Shown here piece after piece: positions 55,501 to 64,000 of a stretch of 64,000 nt of DNA; within the stretch, counting starts at the first letter, position 1, and every line of letters begins with the position of its first letter. Below the pieces are notes generated by a model. The model was not told the origin of the DNA. It worked only from the letters and a program-made list of their open reading frames with translations, and searched no databases. Location of the stretch: contig OZ025222.1 of NCBI GenBank assembly GCA_964019055.1, positions 3,592,746 through 3,656,745 on the forward strand, read 5' to 3'. The stretch comes from Anthopleura xanthogrammica (lineage: Eukaryota > Cnidaria > Anthozoa > Actiniaria > Actiniidae). The position numbers and the translations under genes are program-made.

Positions 55501-58500
55501 CTTCTTCGTACCGACCCAATTTATCTTTGAGCTCTAGAATCTAAAAAAATAACTAAATGTAAGCTACACTCTCGTGAAAAAGCACTGTAGTTCCAAACGT
55601 TCGGGTCACTAGGCACTAGAACGACTAGGCACTTACTGAATAAAGAGATTTATTTATTTCATCTATAAAGATTTCATAGTGTTTGAGATTCACCTGCATG
55701 CAGATTGCGGCTAACCCAAAACAAGAATAAAGAGTAATGTAAAATCTCAAGAGGAAGCAATATACTGGCTCTGTACTGTAGGTAAAAGCCACCCCACCCC
55801 CCATAATAGACCTTTTTACCAATACGGCAGCCATCAGTCTTAAATTATGGGATGCCAAGGGGGCAAAAGTGGAAATATTTATAAAGCATAGATAAACGGG
55901 GTTATTTTCTCAAACAATTTTACGCTTTGGTGCTTTACATATCGCTCCAACTACCAGCAAATTCAATTGTTGTTTTAAAAATGTGTTTCTCATTGGATAA
56001 TGTTAAATTATATATAAAGACCCTCACAGCTGTGCATGCTATAGATGTTCCAATAATTGTCCCCTCGGCATACCATAATATCTCACTTAAAACCAACCTC
56101 GTTCCCAGGGCCTTCTCTTCTTGCTTTTTTTTCCAGAAAAAAAGCAAAAAAAAAAGCAACATGAGAAGGCCCTGGGAACGAGGTTGACTTAAAACAATGG
56201 GATTCAAGATGGCCGCCGTATTGGAAAAAAAGGTTAATTCATCCACCTTTGATGTCTGTCCACACTAACTTATCCATCTTACCTCAGCTCTCAGTTCGTC
56301 TACTATCTTAGCGTAACGACTAACGTGCCAATCAACACTGACAACGTTCTTTGACAGCTTGACTTTGATGCTCTTGGCTCTGTCAGCGTACTTTAGAGTG
56401 TTATAGGTGTCTTCAAAGCTGAGACTGGAAGGACTGGGGGAAAACATGTTGGAGTTAGACGCAGAAATACCAGAAACAGAATTGTGCAACTTGTCGCGCA
56501 ACATTTGTTGCGCTGGAAGTTGCAGAGTTAATATGGCTCGTATGCAGAGTGGATATGTCTCGTACCACTCCGCGCACAACAAAAGTTTTGTTGCACAACT
56601 TTGTTGCACAAAGTAGAAGCTCTTCCTACTCTCTGCAACAATGAACATTTGTAGCGCGTTGGGTGGTAATACGAGCAACATTCGCTCTGCAACTTGTAAA
56701 AACTCAACAATGTTGCGCGACAAGTTGCGCAATTTTGTTGCTCGTATTACCGCATCTTTGCCACCCCGTACAACTACAAACAATTCTTGCGCCACTTTTG
56801 CAGAAGTAGAAGCTCTTTCTACTTTCTGCAATAATGAAAAAATTGTTGCGCGTGGGGTGGTTATACGATCAAAATTCGCTCTGCAACTTGCAAAGACACA
56901 ATGTTCACTGCTTACCTTATAGCTGCAATCATAACAGTTCTACAATTTCCACCAAGGGAATCTTTTAACAGCCTTGTTAGTTTACTGTTACGGTACGGGA
57001 TGTGTCCAGCTTTGCTCTAATGGGGGAAATATGAAGAAATATTTGATATTTTAAAAAAAAAATGTCAACAAGACTTCAACCATAATTTCCAACTCGATCT
57101 GTGAGTTAGTCATGCCCTGACTTACATTAGCCCAGAGGTTGTTTCAGGGTTCGTTAGCCGTGCCCTGACTTAGATCAGCCAAGAAGTTGTTTCTGGGTTC
57201 CACAAAGCTTGAAGGTTTTTAACATACATTGCACACCTCTCACCCCTGCACGCTGCACACCCACAAAGTCCTTACCACGCCCATCTATAGCAAGATTCTC
57301 GTACCTCTTTATCAGCCAATGCATTGATACAGTTACCAAGCGCCAGTAATGATTTATTTATATTCGCTCCTTCGCGGAACCTTGCGCCTCGGTTAGTCGA
57401 TACATGAGCTCTCTCAGATCCTGCCAGATCGATCAAGGACATCTTGGCTAGTCGTACGTTTGCTTGTAGACCTGCTGTCCTGTCCTTCTGACGGACGAAT
57501 ACCTGGTGAAAAACAAAAACATATACAGTCGATTGAAGCTCTCGTAAGCAACCACCTCAGGAAATCGAAAAAGCGGTTGTAACTTGGTCGCTAACGAGAA
57601 TGGGCTCTCATAAGCGACAATGCAAACGGGGTTTCAAAATCGTGGTCGTAACTAGAGCTTCATGCCCGCTTACGAGAGAGCTTCCACTGTACCACTATCA
57701 AACGAACTCTTATCTAGCGGCCGCTTAACCCTGCATTTCCCGAGGTCAGTCGCTGAACAGAAGTTCTATTGTATAATGATAAAAAGATTAAGGCAAACTT
57801 AGCAAGCTTTAGTTTAAAATCAAGGACAGTGTAGCAGTAGTGCACTCGCCTCTCACCAATGGAGTCCCAGGTTCGATTCTTGGACTCGGCACTCTTGTGA
57901 CTAAAACTAAGTTCAGAACTTCAAAATTCTCTATTTGAATTTCCAACCTATGGAATTTCCGAACATACTAGAGTTATTTGAAACGGACCGTAATGGAAGG
58001 GGAACGACCAATGACCAACACCCAACCTCCCCCCCCCCCCCCCCCTGCTCGCCCCCTAGAACAGCTACAAGCCTTGTGAGGTATTACCTGGAACACAGCG
58101 TGAGAACGAGAGGACTGGGCATTAGCATCAGTAGGGTGTTGAGTCCTGTTGTTGTTGCCAAATTCCAACATTCCAAGCAATTCCTGTGCTGTCCTTGGCT
58201 GAAAAAAAGATTTATTAACAATGAGCTTATCTGCTTTAAACAAGGATTTTTCCTCGCTTTTTTAACGAGTTATAAAAGAAGTTCTTTACAGCTTTCTTAA
58301 ATAGATAAACTATCTATCTACCCATCTGTCCATCCACATGCATTCATCATTCCCATTTCCCTTCCATCCGTCTGTCCATCCATCCCTCTTTCCGTCCTTC
58401 CGAACGTCTATCTTTCCATTCATCCATAAACCATAAATTTCTGTCATATTTCTGGATTTTTAGTAGCGAGTGGGCTACCTTTATTGCACAGAGAAGCGAA

Positions 58501-61500
58501 GAAACTAAGACTGGTTTCCTCTTCCAAGAAACATTGCACTTGAATGGTTTCTTGGAATTCTTTAAAAAAAAAATGGAGTTGACACTCAACTGGCTTTTTT
58601 AATTTCTTATTTTTATTTGAATCAAATATGGAAATCGAAAACTTGGAAGAAGACGAAAGCAGAGCTAAACTATATACTCCAACAATGAATAAGCTCATTT
58701 CGATGATCTTCAATCTACACTTTTGTCAAAGAATTTCCAGGTCATCTTTAAGCGATATTTTCGAAGCGATTGGCGACTTTTGCACGACGAAAGAGTTAAA
58801 CCAGAGGTTTTTATTGACAGGAGGTGTTGGAGAGGGAGTTGTATGGTGTAAAGACGTCGATTTCATGCTTTTAGATACCTCCATAACAGTCAACCAGGAA
58901 GAAAGAAATGGTGATTTCGAAACAGCAGGTTTTGAATTACTGGCAACAACTGACCAAACAAAGCCTGGTTTTGCCAAATTATCTGTTGTTAACTCCGATT
59001 CTTTTCCTCTAATGGACTGCACAAGGATGGTTAATGGAAAATGCTATCTCTCTAGTGTTCTTTGTATCCAAAAACAAGCCCAAAAAGTCTCCGAAGTTAG
59101 CAACGCTGAAGGGACTCACGGTCCAGCCGTTTTGAGAGGAAAAGCTTCAGAAGTTCACTCAGCAAACGACGTTGTTCCTACGTTAAAGTCACCTCAATGG
59201 CCCAAAAACGTTTTCCAAGCCTTCAAATCCCGAGTTCTTCACAAGTGGTTGACTAGGGATATGGTTTATGATATCGAAAAATGTGGATGTTTTTATGTTC
59301 CGATTGGGGACCCAATGAGCTCTGAAAAAGACTTAGAGTGGAGACTTTCATTTTCTTTGGTCGAAAAGTACCTGATACGAAGTTTGAGCACAGTACAGTA
59401 CAACTGTTACAATATCTTGAAGCTTCTTGGCGAAGGAATGCATTATTACAAAGAGCAAAAGCTCTTATGCTCATATTTCTTTAAGAATGCTTTGTTTTGG
59501 AGCATTGAGGAAGAAGACAAGAGCTTTTGGGAAGAGAGTAACGTTTTGAAGTGTATTTCTTCGGTTCTAAAGAGAATGACCTTATTCTACCACAAGCATA
59601 ATTTCCCTAACTACTTCATCCCAGAGAACAACATGATTTCACATTTGCCTGTTGACGAGTGTCGTCAACTTGCAGAAGAATTCACAACTATCACGAAAGA
59701 TCTCTTGTACAGAATTTTTTGTTGCCTTCCACTAGGAGTAAAGGGAGAATATAATCCTGTGTTTGAAAGATTGAATCTCCAGGATACCGAAGAAAGACTT
59801 TCAAGCAAAGAAAGCAGAGATAGTTTATACAGAGATGTGGTAACCACCTTAGAAGCACTAAATTCCTCACAATTACAAGATCTTATTGAAAATGGAAGTG
59901 CAAATATTTCAAGTTCAACTCAGATATACCAGAGGAAATATAGAAGAGACCTCAGAAATGATCTCCAGAACTTTTTGGACCCCAATTTTTTTGACTTTTT
60001 TGATTTTTTCCCAAGGGGTTGTCCATTTGAAACCCAAAGAGATGCTCTTATGACAGTTATTACAAACATATCAGAAATTGTTGGTGAATCAAAATTTTGT
60101 TCATGTAACCAGCAAGCACTTTACAGAGCTTTAGGTAATATTTGTCATATTGAAGCACTTTTTACTGAAGATCAGCGTAGAAAGATAGCACTACAGGATG
60201 ATGCAGAGAACAACTACAAGAAAGGGCTAGAGCTGGTATTTCCAGATGGTTTTGATGACCAAATGTTCAGTGGTAGAGTTCATTTGGCACAATTTCATTA
60301 CATGAACAATAATCTCTCAAAGGCAGCTGAAGTTTTGGATGAAGTTGAGAAAGTTTTAGATGATGAAGATCTTGTGATGGACATTGGTGATGCTTGCATT
60401 TGTACTGAGATTTGTGTACCAGAACACTTGGAAGCTCTTAAGCATGACCAAGAACTTTTTGATTACTTTAAGAGTTTGTCTTTTAAGGATTCAAAATTCA
60501 TCAACTCTGTTGCTTTGGCTTATTATATGAGCTTACGATGCTATCAAGAATCACAGCCCAGGACAGAAGAAGCTTCTTCGCCCTTGCATCTCCAAACAGA
60601 ACTCAGACAAACCAGAAATTCAAGAGAAGAAGGAAATAAAAATGCCTTCAGGAATTCTGAAATTTATCAGAAGCTGTTCACGCACTTTGAGAAGTTTTGT
60701 ACTTCTTATAAGAAAACACCATCACATTCTTTAATTGACCGAATATTAAGAGACAGTTCTATGATGCTACTTCATATCATAAAGAATGCACTTTGAGAAG
60801 TATTGCACTTCTTATAAGAAATTTAAGACACCATCACAATCTTTAATTAATAAAATATTGCAGTAAGAGACAGTACAGACATCAAGCTTTTGCCATATCA
60901 AATTTAATTGCCTTTGAGGACAGCGGTCAAGAAAATGCTAAGAACACTATATATTAGCCTTTCAGGAATTGTAGAAATGTGTTGCATTATGGGGCTGTTT
61001 TGAGGGACGCTTCATCATTCAGTTGGTATTAAATTTTTATGCATAAAGAATAAAAGAAATTTGAAAACAAGCTAACACAACAATTATAATCTCTTTTCAC
61101 TATCAGCAAGGGAAAAGGACACCATTTGAATGAATAATAAAGAGTCCCCTAAAACAGTCAGTTCTCTTGCTTAACACCAGGAGATGACATGTGCTAAGTT
61201 TGGTATACGATATACTTCTACTAGTTTTTGAGGAAAACAGCTCTTGTCACCTCAAAGACAATTAGATTCAACATGACAAAAGTTCTACGTCTGAACTGGA
61301 CAGAAGAGAGAATTCTATCTTGTTACTTTGATCAATAGCATGAATTTAGGACATGTAAAAATAGTGCATGTATAATACCTTGTGAAGCGTCAGACCACTG
61401 ACACAGACACCTCTTGCAGGATCTTCTCTCACGGCAAGGGGAGGGCCTGGCAACAGTAGGTCCCTTATGGTTTCATTATACACCTGAGAATTTGTTAAAA

Positions 61501-63040
61501 GACTTGTTAAAATGTTGCCTTGATTGGTTTCCAATACACCAGTTTTGCATTAGATGCAAATTGCTGTTTTTGAAGACCACATTTGCACAAGCTTAGCCTC
61601 GTTTATAAGTCAGCTATTCATAAACACCATTAAAATTAAGTCTGGGATTTCAAAACTTGGTATTATTCAACTTGGAAATCTTTACATTACAGTTGACTTT
61701 TGAAACAGCCAACTGTAATGTAATCAATAATACCAATCCCACAGACTTTTACATGTAATGATGTCTTTTTCTCCATTCAGCACCTTTTGAAAATTACCAT
61801 TATTCCTCACTTATTCTCCAGACAATAAAATTATGACAAAATTTAAAGTGCTTTTCTTATTGCTGAGACTAACGACTCCCGATTGGCTTCTGTCAATCAA
61901 ATTTACTACTGGCCAAGTTCATTTGCAAGTGATAAATAATAAAAGACATTCCCAAGTGAAAATGGCTGTCTAGTCACAGGAATGATCTCAGCCCACTGTA
62001 GGTTTATACTAGTGAAATGAAATGCGTTCGGTGTGAATAATAGAATAAAGAATTAAGAGAAAAATATCATATGCCCTTGGCAGGACTCGAACCCATGGTT
62101 TCAGTATACTAGTCCGACGTGTTAACCACTACACTACAAGGACCAACCACGCTGGTTACGCAGCCAGGCAATATGTTGTATATGTGGCAACTGTGGGAGG
62201 GCGATATTAATCTCATGGGTAAGATAACACGTCGGACTAGTATACCGAAACCGTGGGTTCGAGTCCTGCCAAGGGCATATGATATTTTTCTCTTAATTCT
62301 TTATTCCACTGTAGGTTTGATTGATGGAAGCCAAAATGCCAGACGTCTGGAGTCAGGTCACATGAATTTATAAAGTGCTGTAGTCAGACCCCAGCTTTCT
62401 TTCTACCAAGTCATTTAGCTGTGTGAATGTCTAGCTAAAGCCCTTGCTTGGGGATAGGTGGGCTTGAGTTGATTGATATACAAGTATAAAACAAATATCA
62501 TATCAAGCTTACCTCAAGATATGAGACAGCAACATCACAAGTCTTCTCGTCTTTCAGCTCTTCAATCCTGCTATACAAATCCATCATTGTTAGAAACATG
62601 ACTCCTGGTGTTTCTGTGTTTCCTAGCATTGTATGTGTCTTGCCAGCTCCAGTTGCTCCATAAGCAAAAACAGTACAGTTATAACCATTCAAGACTCCAT
62701 CGATGATATTCTTGGTCGTGTGTTCGAACACCTCTGTAGTGGTTGACTTCTCGTCGAAAACACGATCGAAAATGAATCTCAAATCTCTTCGTCTTCGTTG
62801 AAGAATATTCCGTCGCTTTTCCTTGTAAGATCCAGGGAAGTTCATAGCCTCGCAGTCTTCGTTTGGATCAAAGACGAGAACATTTTGATCCATGACACGA
62901 ATGACGCTTCCATTTGCTGTGTTTTCGAGCTCATTCAGAGGACGAACTCGAATAACAACTTTCATGTGACTGCTTTGCTCATCTCGTTTTTCTCCACCTT
63001 TTGCCTTCAAACTGGTCGGCTTTCTTGAGCTTGAAACCAT
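49582..63040 (-). CDS. KIF18A: Kinesin-8 motor protein, KIF18A-like
   Basis: Sixteen exons on the minus strand: 62513-63040, 61379-61483, 58088-58198, 57305-57502, 56916-57016, 56283-56433, 55446-55540, 54778-54886, 54193-54249, 53674-53963, 52898-53097, 51817-52358, 51415-51541, 51280-51340, 50881-51057 and 49582-49621; 2892 nt, 963 residues. The motor domain has P-loop GATGAGKT (128-135), switch I NAQSSRSH (237-244) and switch II DLAGSE (273-278). [21 protein letters not shown] and a neck/coiled-coil region follow. The stalk segment ending in VSWADQS matches KIF18A (VVWADQT). Ser/Thr/Pro-rich tail. KIF18A is a plus-end motor that dampens kinetochore microtubule dynamics in mitosis. The last exon is uncertain: exon 15 could instead stop at a TAA at 50877-50879. 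A 200-base gap lies in intron 10. KIF18B/KIF18 ancestor is an alternative name. Confidence 0.9.
50323..50482. mobile_element. 160-bp foldback MITE, kinesin intron 15
   Basis: The arms AGACCTTTTCGACTTTGG and inverse include CATTTCAGACCACGTGTCAT, the outer-family motif of 11080-11461. 50550-50820 next to it has GCGACGTCGCA-type inverted repeats. Confidence 0.8.
51124..51262. mobile_element. GCAGCTCAATTTGGAGG hairpin MITE
   Basis: Same family as 7583-7712, in kinesin intron 14. Confidence 0.75.
52510..52845. repeat. 57-bp satellite, about 6 units, kinesin intron 11
   Basis: Units contain CCTGACTTAGATCAGCCTAG and GTTGTTTCAGGGTTTGATCT. Two diverged units recur at 57100-57205 in intron 4 of the same gene. 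Confidence 0.95.
53167..53366. other. Assembly gap of 200 N
   Basis: Exactly 200 undetermined bases in kinesin intron 10. Flanking exons agree in phase, so no frame-breaking exon need be missing. A foldback with arms near GCGAGCTTTAGATT and its inverse lies at 53419-53640. Confidence 0.99.
56455..56905. repeat. Inverted GTTGCGCGACAAGTTGC-type repeats, kinesin intron 5
   Basis: Several direct and inverted copies of TTGTTGC, GCGCAAC and AGTAGAAGCTCTTTC blocks, probably overlapping MITE copies related to 48770-48900. Confidence 0.55.
57835..57905 (+). repeat. tRNA-derived SINE, kinesin intron 3
   Basis: A-box-like GTAGCAGTAGTGCACTCG and B box GGTTCGATTCTTG. A C-rich run (58030-58044) follows. 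Confidence 0.65.
58628..60796 (+). CDS. cGAS-like receptor / Mab-21 domain protein, intronless
   Basis: One uninterrupted frame of 722 residues starting at the first ATG. The Mab-21/cGAS fold is recognised by LLTGGVGEG (63-70) followed by DVDFML with Asp76 and Asp78, and by the helical lobe [20 protein letters not shown] with [15 protein letters not shown] (207-249). The motif THGPAV, common in cnidarian and mollusc members, is present. The usual GS of the nucleotidyltransferase loop is GG here (65-66), and I cannot identify a third metal-binding acid with confidence, so activity is doubtful. The C-terminal half (about 500-640) is helical, with a possible TPR-like stretch. Members of this family sense nucleic acid in innate immunity or are non-catalytic. 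The gene lies entirely inside kinesin intron 2 on the other strand; lack of introns suggests retroposition or an old single-exon lineage. Confidence 0.85.
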   Translation: MEIENLEEDESRAKLYTPTMNKLISMIFNLHFCQRISRSSLSDIFEAIGDFCTTKELNQRFLLTGGVGEGVVWCKDVDFMLLDTSITVNQEERNGDFETAGFELLATTDQTKPGFAKLSVVNSDSFPLMDCTRMVNGKCYLSSVLCIQKQAQKVSEVSNAEGTHGPAVLRGKASEVHSANDVVPTLKSPQWPKNVFQAFKSRVLHKWLTRDMVYDIEKCGCFYVPIGDPMSSEKDLEWRLSFSLVEKYLIRSLSTVQYNCYNILKLLGEGMHYYKEQKLLCSYFFKNALFWSIEEEDKSFWEESNVLKCISSVLKRMTLFYHKHNFPNYFIPENNMISHLPVDECRQLAEEFTTITKDLLYRIFCCLPLGVKGEYNPVFERLNLQDTEERLSSKESRDSLYRDVVTTLEALNSSQLQDLIENGSANISSSTQIYQRKYRRDLRNDLQNFLDPNFFDFFDFFPRGCPFETQRDALMTVITNISEIVGESKFCSCNQQALYRALGNICHIEALFTEDQRRKIALQDDAENNYKKGLELVFPDGFDDQMFSGRVHLAQFHYMNNNLSKAAEVLDEVEKVLDDEDLVMDIGDACICTEICVPEHLEALKHDQELFDYFKSLSFKDSKFINSVALAYYMSLRCYQESQPRTEEASSPLHLQTELRQTRNSREEGNKNAFRNSEIYQKLFTHFEKFCTSYKKTPSHSLIDRILRDSSMMLLHIIKNAL
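60797..61378 (+). other. Probable 3' region of the cGAS-like gene
   Basis: AATAAAATATTG lies 50 bp after the stop; ATAAAGAATAAAAG (about 61040) and AATAATAAAG (about 61130) are possible polyadenylation signals. Nothing else is seen. Confidence 0.4.
61545..61765. mobile_element. Diverged copy of the 338-bp foldback MITE
   Basis: GCTGTTTTTGAAGACCACAT and CTCGTTTATAAGTCAGCTAT match one arm of 7006-7343; the second arm is short. Kinesin intron 1. Confidence 0.65.
62040..62312. mobile_element. Foldback built from tRNA-like SINE arms
   Basis: The minus-strand arm (about 62040-62150) has A box TAGTGTAGTGG and B box GGTTCGAGTCC plus the tail GATATTTTTCTCTTAATTC. The plus arm (about 62225-62312) is its inverse but lacks the A box. 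Kinesin intron 1. The acceptor and T stems do not pair well enough for a working tRNA. Confidence 0.75.
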
Positions 63041-63465
63041 CTTGGTACTTCAGAATCTCCAATAAGCAGTCCAAAGAACAGAAATTTTACTTCAAAAACG
63101 AAAATTTCCCAGAATCAGCTGAAGAAAATTTGCAGTTGTATTTAGATTTCAAACAACTTTTTGCTCAAAAACTTCCTTGAGATCTTTGTTTCTTCAAGTT
63201 CTGGACCTTTGGTTAGAATTATTGATTGTGTAGCTCTGATTTCCAAGTGTTTTTAGGTTATACGAGGGTCTACATTTTAGGATATAAATATCTAAATTCA
63301 AAGAGAACGTTTCATCAAGAGGTTTGTGTTCACATGTGACTCGGTTGTGAATTCAAAAAGAACGTTTGATTATATACTCTGTTCTGATTGGTCGAGAGGA
63401 AGCTTCTAGCGCCCATGCTTACTCGGACATGAATATTGCTACAACTCGGAAGCCTGGTGACTAAA
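63041..63465 (-). promoter_or_regulatory. Upstream region of the kinesin gene
   Basis: It contains CTGATTGGTCGAG (63384-63396), a CCAAT-type site on the minus strand, and a duplicated AAAGAGAACGTTT-like motif. No TATA box is evident. Confidence 0.35.
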
Positions 63466-63728
63466 ATAAAATAAAATAAAACAAAAATAAAATAAAATAA
63501 AATAAAATAAAATAAAATAAAATAAAATAAAATAAAATAAAATAAAATAAAATAAAATAAAATAAAATAAAATAAAATAAAATAAAATAAAATAAAATAA
63601 AATAAAATAAAATAAAATAAAATAAAATAAAATAAAATAAAATAAAATAAAATAAAATAAAATAAAATAAAATAAAATAAAATAAAATAAAATAAAATAA
63701 AATAAAATAAAATAAAATAAAATAAAAT
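63466..63728. repeat. (AAAAT)n microsatellite, about 50 units
   Basis: Almost pure TAAAA pentamers. Confidence 0.98.
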
Positions 63729-63885
63729 ATTGAAATTATTTTATTTAGTTAACAAATTAAATTCATATCATTATTACCCTTCCTTCATTAACATCCACCA
63801 CCCCCCACCCCCCTGACCCCTACCCCAAAAAAATCGGAGTTTTGATATAATTCATACAGCAATATTACATGACAATAGACCTCTT

Positions 63886-64000
63886 AACTTGGACGTAATG
63901 TTTTGCCCATTACATACCACCCGTCATTCCCTTGAGTATTATTATTTTTAATATATTCTCTAAGGAATGACATGTGGTCTGAAATGGGCAAAACAAACGC
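63886..64000. mobile_element. Foldback MITE cut by the window edge
   Basis: AGACCTCTTAACTTGGACGT with ACCACCCGTCATTCCCTTGA and an inverse with GGAATGACATGTGGTCTG; same family as 11080-11461 and 50323-50482. Confidence 0.75.

Noticed and set aside
56265..56831. 188-codon minus-strand frame overlapping kinesin exon 6
   Set aside because: Only its last part is the real exon (56283-56433); the rest reads into intron repeats.
62075..62150. Functional tRNA gene on the minus strand
   Set aside because: A and B boxes are good, but the T stem and acceptor stem pair poorly and the sequence is one arm of a foldback, so a SINE is more likely.

Overview
The window is nuclear DNA of an anthozoan cnidarian, most likely a stony coral or sea anemone. 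The genes have short exons with GT-AG introns. Their best-recognised relatives are animal proteins: choline dehydrogenase, lipoyltransferase 1, a mitotic kinesin of the KIF18 type and an SR splicing factor. TPR-CHAT and cGAS-like/Mab-21 genes are typical of expanded cnidarian families. The non-coding DNA is packed with short foldback elements (MITEs), tRNA-like SINEs, minisatellites and microsatellites. Species cannot be fixed from the sequence alone.

Layout. 1-1771 (+): the 3' end of a CHAT-domain gene. 3711-32762 (-): a head-to-tail array of four choline dehydrogenase (CHDH) paralogues, called here A, B, C and D from left to right; transcription runs right to left. D and C each assemble into an 8-exon, 593-residue reading frame, one residue short of human CHDH. 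B keeps all exons but has lost one splice acceptor and a TATA-like motif. A keeps only exons 1-3. 34895-42750 (-): a 174-residue SR protein with RRM, CCHC zinc knuckle and RS tail. 43286-48692 (+): lipoyltransferase LIPT1, head to head with the SR gene; one of its introns looks U12-type with unusual AT-AA ends. 49582-63040 (-): a KIF18-type kinesin-8. 58628-60796 (+): an intronless cGAS-like/Mab-21 gene lying wholly inside kinesin intron 2 on the opposite strand.

Gene models were built by hand: I looked for splice sites, checked phase continuity across every junction, and compared with remembered features of the human families. For D, C, SR, LIPT1 and the kinesin the summed exon lengths are exact multiples of three ending in a stop codon.

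Main points of interest: the CHDH array shows stages of duplicate-gene decay, and microsatellites have grown independently in matching introns. Three copies carry a 65-bp minisatellite that repeats the exon-2 donor site, and loops probably near the substrate pocket vary among the copies. Comparing paralogous introns also gives natural filled/empty sites for several MITEs. CHDH and LIPT1 are both mitochondrial enzymes, but I see no sign of a shared pathway or operon-like organisation.
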